A stretch of DNA of 7,487 nucleotides from Methanobacteriota archaeon (lineage in GTDB: Archaea > Thermoplasmatota > Poseidoniia > Poseidoniales > Thalassarchaeaceae): positions 1 to 7,487 of the forward strand of contig JACNFL010000292.1 of assembly GCA_014384685.1 (NCBI GenBank). The letters run 5' to 3'. Both the position numbers and the translations under genes were made by a program. Positions 1-6,625 of the stretch are shown here, one piece after another. Positions within the stretch are counted from its first letter, which is position 1. Every line of letters starts with the position of its first letter. The notes beneath the pieces are model-generated. The model was not told where the DNA came from, ran no database searches, and was given only the letters and a program-made list of their open reading frames with translations.

Positions 1-3000
1 AATCGTGTGATTCGTGGACCGGTTCCATCCTCATCTACAGTCAGCATATCTGCTGAAGTGCTGTCACTCCAAGAAGTTCCATTACGTGGTGAGAAGTAAA
101 CTATGAGGTCATCATTGATTGCTGGATTAAGATCCACCTTCACATAATCTACATCTCTCCAACCATTATCGTCATTACCCTCAACTAACAAATGGTAAAC
201 ATTACCAGCATATACTGATTTGTTAAACTCTGTCAATGGGTTTCCACCAGCATCGCTAACATGGAATGAGTAAACTCCAGGTGGGCGGGATTGCTTTCCA
301 ATATAGGTGATCAAATCTGATATGAAACCAGCATCTCCTCCATCAATAGGGTTACCAGAAATATCAGTACCAGAAACGAACAAACTAGTTCGAGGGGCTG
401 GTTCCCCATTAGGGACTGTCAAACCGGTTTGGCGGTCATCTATGCAATCATTTGTTGGTTGGCATGCCGGATTTGAGACGAAGTAAGTTGTATTTCCATT
501 CACATCTGTTGTATCTGCATTAAGAGGTACTGACTGATATTCACTCAACTCTGGAATTCTGTTATTGTTGGTATCGTGTTGTGCTTCGACCCAGAAATTC
601 AGAACGAATGAAGGTGGGGTTTCAGGAATATCCCTAACAACAACTCGGAACTTTTGGTTAGCCTGAGGTGGTATCCAAGTATCATCTGCAAGGTCTCTGT
701 AACCCTGCAAGGTTTGAACACTGATGTTAATTAGATATGGCGAATACTGGTCGATGTAGACCGTCATTGGTATACCACACTCTAAGTCAGGTGAAAGTGA
801 GGCTGGTGGACAATTATTATCGCCACCAGTGTAATTATCCATGCGTAGACGGTAGGTGTCATTTCCTGCTGAAAGTTCTGGGATTGCAGGTTGCCATGAG
901 AAATTACCACCTAAGACACCTGGGAGTCTGTCAATTTCATTCCATTGACTTATGTTAGAGTCATTCTGTAATTCAAACACAAGGGTGTAAGATGCTGGGT
1001 CTGGAGCCACTCCTAAGTCTTCAAAACGCACAGTGCCTTCCAAGGTCAACTCATTATTACTGTGAATATTTTGTAGATCAGTCTGCTCTGCATCTGCTTG
1101 ATTAAACACTGTCAAGGAAGTAATTGATGCATCGTTCTCAACTGCGTTACCAACCAATAAATCAAACATTATTGCCGCCGGTAATCCTTCAAATCCTGAA
1201 TCAGTAATTAATGTGGCAAACAATCTTGCAGAGTCTGAATCTTCCCACGCTGAATTTATTTTGAAGCGCCAGGTTATCTGCTTACCATCTGCAGTATCAG
1301 TAGAACTTGACAGAGCCACCATTACCGAAACTAATTCTGAGCCACTTTCTGACCAAAATGAACCATTATTTGCAGCCCAACGAAGTTCTGCTAAACCACT
1401 TTCTGATTCAAATTGAAGGCTGGCCCCAGCAATTGTTGCACCTGTAGCAACACCTACAGAATGTGTTGTAATCACTTCATAAACTTCACCAGAAGCATAA
1501 AATCCAGTGATATCATCACTCATATTAATTGTAGAATCATAACCATTCTCTGTGTTAATTAGAAGATTATCTAAGACAATACCTCCACCATCGTCAGAAG
1601 TGAACTTCATTGGCACCACTACTTGACCACCCATTGGCTGACCAAGAGCCACCCCCTGATTCAATTCACGAGCAATACCGTTGGCGTCAGAAAGAGATTT
1701 ACTCCATGAATAAAAGATATCAAGATCTTTCAAATTGATACTTGTAGCAGCTTGTGCTGTTGGATTAGAGAACTTGAAACGGAACTGAATCCATTCATTA
1801 CCATAGGCATCAATATGGCCCACTGGTACATTAGGGTCCTCTAACAAATTCTGTACTTGATTGTAAAACTCAGACAATTCAGCATAAGCATCAGGAGTTC
1901 TCCTTTCTTGGTCTTGAGTATATCCAAGATTCTGAGATGAAGGGCCAGCCAATAACTCAATTGAAGCATTTCCAATTGCAGAATTATCCCACGCTAATTC
2001 TGCGTGACTGACAACTGCTCCCTTTGGCAAGAAGAATACAGCACCTTCTGCTTCTCCATTGATGTTCATTGACAAAGTAGTGTTGTCTGCTCCATAATTG
2101 ACACCGTTTACCATCTGTGTCCTAAACATTTGCTGACGCCCTAATGAGCCGAATGCACTTTCAACCATGCCCCATTCAATATCACCGTCACCAGCAACAT
2201 CGAGTTTGACATTAGACATCGTGTGTGCAAATCTAACTTCCAACCATATTGAGTAAACTGTACATGTATCAGAATATTGTGCTCCAAAGGCTACTGATGT
2301 AGAAGGAGAGGCAAATGTTATCCACTGATGATTTACTGGGCTAAACTGTCCTGACTGGTTACTATTAGTCATCAAAATTAGGTTACGATTCGCACTACCA
2401 CAAGAATCTTCAACCATTGGTTTAACTGCCATTATAGGTGCTTTGAAACGATTTTTCTCTAGCATAGGTGACCAACTAGTATCGTTCATTCTGGGCATAT
2501 ATACAATCATCCCACCAGCTGAATCTACAGACCATTCCCCATCATTCAAATATCCCATATCATAGAATATCCCATCAGTGGAGTTGAGTCCTGAACCAAT
2601 CTTGGTTCCTAGTGTGAAACTGTGCATTATTGGACTACTCATTCGGTTTGCGCCTGAATTATAATTGAAGCGGAGGTCAATTAACCCGTATTGATCGCTA
2701 TTAATATCCCAAAGCTCAATCAATTCTCCTTCTAAGCCACTCATTGTTTTGCCATATTTATCAACAACTGTTTGGCCATTTGAAGCGTCTAAAACATCAA
2801 CAGTAAAAGAACCAGCACCAGCAGTAGCAACTTCAACATCAAGAATTCCATATCCACTAGGGAATCCAGGATTAGGAATGGAACGCGGAGCAAATGATTT
2901 CATCACTACGTTTCCTGATTGGGGTAATGCATCACCAATTCTCAAAGAATCGATATACCATCCTGGCATTGTGGTATTTATTGGAGCACCCAACATTGGG

Positions 3001-4028
3001 TTTTTCTCCATTACGAACTTTAGTTTGACATATTTTCCTTCATGTGCCGAAAGGTCAAGAGCAACATTTGCCCAACCATTTTGGTTGTTTGCCCAAGTAC
3101 TCCTTCCAGATAAGACCCCAGCATCAGGCGGCACTGCTAGTGAACCCTTTCCATTACAAGATGACTGGACCTTGTTGACCCCTGTCCCTCTTTGAAATAA
3201 TCCTTGAGTACCCTGCTGTAATCCAGATGTAGCCCCAATGTCAATGTCAACGAATTCCCATGGGGACCATCCCACGGCGTCTGATGAATTTTGAACTGCA
3301 ACATAAGCACAATCTTCGTAATACTTGTTGCTTCCAGTGGCTGCACGATTGTAGAGGCTGTGGTAGGAATTGAAAGTTGCCGCCCCCTTAGTTGGATAAA
3401 CCCAAATAGCTGAGGTATCCATAGTGTATTCGAAACTCGCATCTGGTGCATCATCGGTATAATCAGGGTCATCAAAATTAGTACCCCAACAAAAGTCTCC
3501 AGTTGGACAACCGGATGCCGGGATATGCATCATTCCCGGTGTCTTCCTTTCCCAATTGAATATGTCCACCGGTTGTTGAGGATTCATTCCTTGGCTTCCT
3601 GTTTCAAAGTCAGCATTGAATCCTTTGCTGGTAAGAGATAACGTTGTAGATGTAGATGTGAAAGAACAATCAATTGGATTTTGGGAATGGCAATTAGCAT
3701 CGTTGTATGTGGTAAGTCCACTGTTGTAGCGAGCGTCCCAAATCCCCCCACCACCTGATGGCATGAGAGATTGATCGTATGTTGTGTAATCATCATGCAT
3801 CGCAAAACCAGTTGAAACATTGACGCTAGCAGAGGTAATCGTTTCTCCCTCGGGTAGTGAAATTGCTCCAGCCATATTATCCATAAAGTTGCCCGGATCT
3901 CTCAATTCAACCTCTACACTGGCACTGCCATCAGAAAAGGTTGTGACCGATGCTGCTGCCGCTGTGGTTGAGAGAATCATCAACCCAAGGATGAGGTAAC
4001 TGGTTGCCTTCTTATTCTTGTCATTCAT
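1..4028 (-). CDS. Giant secreted multi-module surface protein (3' end outside window)
   Basis: Translating the minus strand from ATG at 4028 gives at least 1342 codons with no stop; the gene runs off the left edge. Residues 1-26 form a signal peptide: lysines at 4, 6 and 7, a hydrophobic core from about 11 to 19, then an Ala-rich cleavage region (TTAAAAS). Residues about 160-366 resemble a MAM/immune-inhibitor-A-like jelly roll: CWGTN at 180-184, then a pattern ending in PGWYIDSLRIGD. A beta-module motif, LPxGxxIxxAxV, occurs at 58-69 and again at 667-678. D1152-E1163 has the spacing of an EF-hand/dockerin calcium loop. Twelve cysteines fall in six local pairs, as expected for an extracytoplasmic protein. 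Later parts (about 957 onward) look like Ig-like beta repeats. No catalytic motif was seen. I infer an adhesin or cell-envelope protein; a C-terminal anchor, if any, lies outside the window. The start is supported by GGAG eight bases upstream. Confidence 0.9.
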   Translation of the reverse strand, partial: MNDKNKKATSYLILGLMILSTTAAAASVTTFSDGSASVEVELRDPGNFMDNMAGAISLPEGETITSASVNVSTGFAMHDDYTTYDQSLMPSGGGGIWDARYNSGLTTYNDANCHSQNPIDCSFTSTSTTLSLTSKGFNADFETGSQGMNPQQPVDIFNWERKTPGMMHIPASGCPTGDFCWGTNFDDPDYTDDAPDASFEYTMDTSAIWVYPTKGAATFNSYHSLYNRAATGSNKYYEDCAYVAVQNSSDAVGWSPWEFVDIDIGATSGLQQGTQGLFQRGTGVNKVQSSCNGKGSLAVPPDAGVLSGRSTWANNQNGWANVALDLSAHEGKYVKLKFVMEKNPMLGAPINTTMPGWYIDSLRIGDALPQSGNVVMKSFAPRSIPNPGFPSGYGILDVEVATAGAGSFTVDVLDASNGQTVVDKYGKTMSGLEGELIELWDINSDQYGLIDLRFNYNSGANRMSSPIMHSFTLGTKIGSGLNSTDGIFYDMGYLNDGEWSVDSAGGMIVYMPRMNDTSWSPMLEKNRFKAPIMAVKPMVEDSCGSANRNLILMTNSNQSGQFSPVNHQWITFASPSTSVAFGAQYSDTCTVYSIWLEVRFAHTMSNVKLDVAGDGDIEWGMVESAFGSLGRQQMFRTQMVNGVNYGADNTTLSMNINGEAEGAVFFLPKGAVVSHAELAWDNSAIGNASIELLAGPSSQNLGYTQDQERRTPDAYAELSEFYNQVQNLLEDPNVPVGHIDAYGNEWIQFRFKFSNPTAQAATSINLKDLDIFYSWSKSLSDANGIARELNQGVALGQPMGGQVVVPMKFTSDDGGGIVLDNLLINTENGYDSTINMSDDITGFYASGEVYEVITTHSVGVATGATIAGASLQFESESGLAELRWAANNGSFWSESGSELVSVMVALSSSTDTADGKQITWRFKINSAWEDSDSARLFATLITDSGFEGLPAAIMFDLLVGNAVENDASITSLTVFNQADAEQTDLQNIHSNNELTLEGTVRFEDLGVAPDPASYTLVFELQNDSNISQWNEIDRLPGVLGGNFSWQPAIPELSAGNDTYRLRMDNYTGGDNNCPPASLSPDLECGIPMTVYIDQYSPYLINISVQTLQGYRDLADDTWIPPQANQKFRVVVRDIPETPPSFVLNFWVEAQHDTNNNRIPELSEYQSVPLNADTTDVNGNTTYFVSNPACQPTNDCIDDRQTGLTVPNGEPAPRTSLFVSGTDISGNPIDGGDAGFISDLITYIGKQSRPPGVYSFHVSDAGGNPLTEFNKSVYAGNVYHLLVEGNDDNGWRDVDYVKVDLNPAINDDLIVYFSPRNGTSWSDSTSADMLTVDEDGTGPRITR

Positions 4029-4036
4029 GTCTATCA

Positions 4037-4040
4037 CTCC
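4037..4040 (-). promoter_or_regulatory. Shine-Dalgarno site of the giant surface-protein gene
   Basis: Read on the minus strand, GGAG lies eight bases before the ATG at 4028-4026, a normal spacing. It is the best-placed ribosome-binding site in the window and fixes the start that yields a clean signal peptide. Confidence 0.6.
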
Positions 4041-4041
4041 G

Positions 4042-4058
4042 GAACCGCTATGCGGTTC
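4042..4058 (-). promoter_or_regulatory. Perfect leader hairpin abutting the RBS
   Basis: On the minus strand GAACCGCATAGCGGTTC is a perfect inverted repeat: a 7-bp stem with a three-base loop. It ends one base before the GGAG ribosome-binding site of the giant surface-protein gene. If the TATA-like element at 4079-4087 is used, transcription would begin at about the first base of this hairpin. It could protect the 5' end or modulate ribosome access. There is no T-run after it, so it is not a terminator. The structure is seen directly; the role is inferred. Confidence 0.5.
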
Positions 4059-4078
4059 ATGAAAGCGAGCGCCGAGTT

Positions 4079-4087
4079 ACATTTAAT
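4079..4087 (-). promoter_or_regulatory. Candidate TATA-like element for the surface-protein gene
   Basis: ATTAAATGT on the minus strand is the only AT-rich block in the 86-base gap after the ThiI-like gene. Archaeal transcription usually starts about 25 bases downstream of the TATA box, which would place the start near 4057 with a leader of about 30 bases. The match to an archaeal TATA consensus is only partial. Confidence 0.3.
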
Positions 4088-4098
4088 CTCAATGGGCC

Positions 4099-4119
4099 AA
4101 TGACTGTGGCAAAGTCACT
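4099..4119 (-). other. Stem-loop over the stop codon of the ThiI-like gene
   Basis: The minus strand can fold AGTGACT with AGTCATT (7 bp, one G-U pair) around a 7-base loop. The fold includes the TGA stop at 4117-4115. No T-run follows, so termination here is doubtful and read-through into the surface-protein gene remains possible. Confidence 0.25.
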
Positions 4120-4795
4120 GTAAAAGTGGCTCCTCACGGCGTTGAGAATAACATTTTTCCGCCAAATTTGTCAATCCGCCGAGATTTTCTTCATTCTCTT
4201 CAAGTCTAACTATATTAGCCACTGTTGTTGGATGTTTTGGCCCCAAAATATCACATAATTCAGGTCCTTTACTTACATCAAATGTACCCAAAGTTCTCGC
4301 TTCATCAATTATCTCTTGTTTATCCAATCCCAAAAGTGGCCTAAGAATTGGCCTGTTTGAAGATTTTTCAACCGCGCCAAGGTTCCCCAAAGTTTGACTT
4401 GATACCTGCCCAAGATTTTCTCCAGTTAAGAGGTGAGTTGCCCCCACTTCATCTGCAACCATGCAACCAAGAACATTGAACAATCTCTTCATATGAACGA
4501 AATAATCACGATGAGATTTGGGGCCAGTAAACATCGATAGTGTTTCACCAACTGGAATGACTGTAAGTTTATCACAAATTTTTCCGCTATTATCACCTAA
4601 TGGCCCATTGGGATTTGATAGTAGTGAAAGCGTGTCAAGTGTTTTTTCTTCTGCTTCTCGGCCGGCGATTGGTTCTTGCGAACAATGCATTGGATAAATT
4701 GTCCAGCCTGATTGAATCATACGCGCAACCGCGACAGGTGAATCAATTCCACCGGATACTAAGGCTACAGCCACCTTGTCGCCCCCGCCTTCCAT
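4115..4795 (-). CDS. thiI: ThiI-type PP-loop sulfurtransferase domain protein (THUMP-less)
   Basis: The 226-residue product matches the ATP-pyrophosphatase (AANH/PP-loop) domain of ThiI, which adenylates U8 of tRNA for 4-thiouridine formation and in some organisms supplies sulfur for thiamine. The PP-loop SGGIDSPVA is at 14-22. The ThiI-diagnostic LLTGENLGQVSSQTLGNL is at 122-139, and RPLLGLDKQEI at 152-162. The ELCDILGPKHPTT segment carries Cys181, at the position of the catalytic cysteine of E. coli ThiI (Cys344). Full ThiI proteins have about 400-480 residues with N-terminal NFLD and THUMP domains; these are absent, and the divergent thioesterase gene at 4909 leaves no room for them. The C-terminal rhodanese domain is also absent. 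Methanogen ThiI proteins use a second nearby cysteine, which is not seen here. Start: ATG at 4795, with an in-frame stop at 4816-4814. It lacks a well-placed Shine-Dalgarno site. The family call is firm; the exact substrate is not. Confidence 0.85.
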   Translation of the reverse strand: MEGGGDKVAVALVSGGIDSPVAVARMIQSGWTIYPMHCSQEPIAGREAEEKTLDTLSLLSNPNGPLGDNSGKICDKLTVIPVGETLSMFTGPKSHRDYFVHMKRLFNVLGCMVADEVGATHLLTGENLGQVSSQTLGNLGAVEKSSNRPILRPLLGLDKQEIIDEARTLGTFDVSKGPELCDILGPKHPTTVANIVRLEENEENLGGLTNLAEKCYSQRREEPLLQ

Positions 4796-4908
4796 GAGGG
4801 GCCGAGAACACTCTTACGCATGAGCACTTCTCTTACAACCTCCATTCTTTGAGCGTAGGGTGAACAAGGATTGATGAGGGATGAGCAACGGCCAAGGTTA
4901 CGATTACG
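4796..4908. other. Divergent intergenic spacer
   Basis: This stretch separates the start codons of the ThiI-like gene (minus) and the thioesterase (plus), so it should hold promoters for both. No convincing TATA box was found on either strand. It does hold short start-codon-initiated frames overlapping both genes: ATG at 4881 on plus (12 codons), and ATG at 4846 or 4821 on minus, in a frame different from the ThiI-like gene. GGAGGT on the minus strand (4843-4838) is a strong anti-16S match, but it precedes the wrong frame. Confidence 0.5.
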
Positions 4909-5370
4909 ATGCCGGGTGAGCCTTTCACGACTGAACCAGTAGTACTAATTCAGGAAGTTTTCCCTGGGGATACAAATGCCTACAACACCCTTTTCGGTGG
5001 ACGATTGCTTTCGATAATGGATACCGCTGCTGGAATTGTCTCTAGTAAATTTGCACATCGTGAGTTTGTTACAGTCAGCATTGATTCTCTCAAATTCAAA
5101 CGGCCTGCGTTCCAAGGAGATTTGATTGAGGTTACTGCACAGGTAGTTTTTACTTCAACCCATACCGCCGGTTGCCATGTTATTGCTAGGCGACTAGACC
5201 GCAGTGTGTGGGAATCAGAAGAAATCTGTACTGGCTTTTTCTTCATGGTTGCAATTGATAATCAAATGAGACCAATACCAATACCACAGTTCGTCCCAAA
5301 AAGTGATGATGAAAAGAAACTGTGGAAAGCAGCAGAGTCTGCTCGTGATGCAATGAAGGCATCTGACTAA
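4909..5370 (+). CDS. Hotdog-fold acyl-CoA thioesterase (YciA/ACOT family)
   Basis: The 153-residue product is a single hotdog domain that hydrolyses acyl-CoA to free acid and CoA, probably in the cytoplasm. The family signature PGDTNAYNTLFGG is at 19-31, with Asn23 at the conserved active-site asparagine. The central-helix IMDTAAGIVSSKFAH at 36-50 supplies the conserved Asp38. VTVSIDSLKFKRPAFQGD at 54-71 matches the strand and RPxxxGD turn that shape the CoA/acyl pocket. The length is normal for YciA-like enzymes; the last 30 or so residues form a charged tail. Active enzymes are oligomeric. Acyl-chain preference cannot be read from sequence. The ATG at 4909 has only a weak AAGG 11 bases upstream, and an in-frame stop at 4882-4884 limits extension. 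The SelB-like gene follows after 38 bases, so the two are probably cotranscribed. Confidence 0.88.
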   Translation: MPGEPFTTEPVVLIQEVFPGDTNAYNTLFGGRLLSIMDTAAGIVSSKFAHREFVTVSIDSLKFKRPAFQGDLIEVTAQVVFTSTHTAGCHVIARRLDRSVWESEEICTGFFFMVAIDNQMRPIPIPQFVPKSDDEKKLWKAAESARDAMKASD

Positions 5371-5408
5371 GCGACGGGTTCAATTCAGATGGGTTAGCCG
5401 CCACCACC

Positions 5409-6413
5409 ATGACGGTGTTGAATGTGGCTTTCGTCGGCTCTCAGGAGTTCGCCAAAAGCATCGCAAAACTCAATGACACTAGAGACATTGAAAGTTACGT
5501 ATTCAAGATGGTTGAAGATGACGAAGTGAAGGTTCTCTCCCTTCTTAGGCCACTGCGTCATCCAGAAAAACTCAGACCATTGCTAAGCATTCTCAATGTT
5601 GCCAGATCAGGGGTAGTTGAAATTTCTAAAGTTGATGCCACACTTGGAGAAATTCTTGTCGCATTTGGTTGTTCCGGAATAGAAAATGGGCACATCATTA
5701 TTCGTCCTGCTGACGGTGAATGGGTTGACCCTGAACAAGTTAAGATGATTCAACAACAGGCCGGATTATCTTCTTGGACATTACATGAAAATCCACTTGA
5801 CGAGCACCAAATGCGTACGCTCCTCTTTGCCGAATTGGATAAGTTAGCAGACCATTCAGAACAACGTCTAGTGATTCCAGTTGATCAATATTTTAATGTC
5901 AAAGGAGTTGGCTTAGTGGCGATTGGTTACGTGCAATCTGGAACTGTAAACAAACACGATCAATTGTTAGCTCTACCCACTGCCGAATTAGGAGTTACTC
6001 GCTCATTACAAGTTATGGATGATGATGTCGATATTGCAAGAGCTGGTGACAGAGTTGGTGTGGCAATGCGGGATTTACGAGAAGCCGCACTTGAACGAGG
6101 AAGTATCCTAGTTCATCCTGATGTTGATGGGAGTTACAATGAGTCCATGAATAAACATTTGAGGAGCCGAATTGAATTAATCAAAGCACCATTCCAACAG
6201 AAAGAAATTGCTGTAGGAGATGTAATTCATGCCGCTGTTGATTTGCAATTTGTTGTTGGACGAGTTGAATCAATTAATGGAAATGAGTTAGAGGTTAGTT
6301 GGGACCAACCACTGTTCTTACGACCAGTTTCACAACCAAGAGTACTGATTAATCAACTGGATGCAAAAATGAGGCTCCTTGGTTTCAGCACAAATCTAAC
6401 CCCCTTAGAATAA
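5409..6413 (+). CDS. SelB-like (aSelBL) elongation factor with degenerate G domain
   Basis: The 334-residue protein has the layout of a translational GTPase lacking SelB's C-terminal mRNA-binding extension. Residues 1-150 are a shrunken G domain, about 153-235 a beta barrel like EF-Tu/SelB domain 2 (VDQYFNVKGVGLVAIGYVQSG, then AGDRVGVAMRDL), and the rest domain 3. The nucleotide motifs are damaged. The P-loop is GSQEFAKS at 10-17 (Ala15 in place of the conserved Gly). DxPGH becomes RPLRH at 47-51, and NKxD becomes RPAD at 99-102. Only about 30 residues separate the P-loop from the G3 position, so switch I is largely gone. This fits the archaeal aSelBL family, known from archaea that do not use selenocysteine and thought not to act as ordinary GTPases. 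A role with tRNA or the ribosome is inferred, not shown. No Shine-Dalgarno site precedes the ATG; translational coupling to the thioesterase gene 38 bases upstream is possible. Confidence 0.8.
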   Translation: MTVLNVAFVGSQEFAKSIAKLNDTRDIESYVFKMVEDDEVKVLSLLRPLRHPEKLRPLLSILNVARSGVVEISKVDATLGEILVAFGCSGIENGHIIIRPADGEWVDPEQVKMIQQQAGLSSWTLHENPLDEHQMRTLLFAELDKLADHSEQRLVIPVDQYFNVKGVGLVAIGYVQSGTVNKHDQLLALPTAELGVTRSLQVMDDDVDIARAGDRVGVAMRDLREAALERGSILVHPDVDGSYNESMNKHLRSRIELIKAPFQQKEIAVGDVIHAAVDLQFVVGRVESINGNELEVSWDQPLFLRPVSQPRVLINQLDAKMRLLGFSTNLTPLE

Positions 6414-6425
6414 GTAATAGTCATG

Positions 6426-6448
6426 CCTCGCTAAGTGAGGTAATTTTT
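6426..6448 (+). terminator. Hairpin plus T-run after the SelB-like gene
   Basis: Thirteen bases after the TAA stop, CCTCGCTAAGTGAGG folds into a 6-bp stem (one G-U) with loop TAA, followed by TAATTTTT. The T-run itself sits in a second, overlapping inverted repeat, GGTAATTTTTACC (6439-6451). Archaeal termination depends mainly on the T-rich tract, so this is a likely end of the thioesterase/SelB-like transcript. Confidence 0.55.
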
Positions 6449-6505
6449 ACCGCACTCAAAGAACCACCCATCAGACCGGCCTAAACGACCTCTTGTCTTG
6501 GGTAA

Positions 6506-6515
6506 TATGTATAAG
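6506..6515 (+). promoter_or_regulatory. Candidate TATA box for the PH-like membrane protein gene
   Basis: TATGTATAAG is the best TATA-like block in the 212-base spacer before the last gene. A start of transcription about 25 bases downstream would fall near 6535-6540, giving a leader of about 85-90 bases to the ATG at 6626. Confidence 0.35.
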
Positions 6516-6550
6516 CAGACCGCTATCCTGCTAGTTCCGGGATGCGCACA

Positions 6551-6563
6551 AGGGCTAAGCCCT
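6551..6563 (+). repeat. Short perfect palindrome in the leader
   Basis: AGGGCTAAGCCCT is perfectly symmetric around one base. As RNA it would form a 5-bp stem with loop UAA; as DNA it could be a regulator half-site pair. It lies downstream of the candidate TATA box, so it would be in the leader of the last gene. No role is established, and a palindrome this short can occur by chance. Confidence 0.3.
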
Positions 6564-6625
6564 AAACGATGGACAGAGTAGAAGGGGGCAGGTGATTGGA
6601 GAACGAAAAATTCGGTCCTTTGAAG

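Noticed and set aside
2749..3475. Open frames of 148 codons (plus) and 112 codons (minus) inside the surface-protein region.
   Set aside because: They lie in other frames of the long continuous signal-peptide-bearing frame and show no recognisable protein features.
3584..3820. A 78-codon minus-strand frame within the surface-protein gene.
   Set aside because: It is an alternative frame of the same strand, and the main frame encodes the coherent Cys-paired beta protein.
5397..5411. GCCGCCACCACCATG before the SelB-like gene resembles a eukaryotic Kozak context.
   Set aside because: The gene and surroundings are archaeal in type, with intronless close packing; the resemblance is coincidental.
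6593..6595. TGA upstream of the last gene as a selenocysteine codon, prompted by the nearby SelB-like gene.
   Set aside because: The SelB-like protein lacks functional GTP motifs, no SECIS-like element was seen, and the candidate residue is not in a redox context.
6520..6600. A structured-looking GC-richer stretch considered as a tRNA or small RNA.
   Set aside because: No T-loop (GGTTCRANTCC), no anticodon stem and no CCA-compatible acceptor stem could be built; only short palindromes were found.
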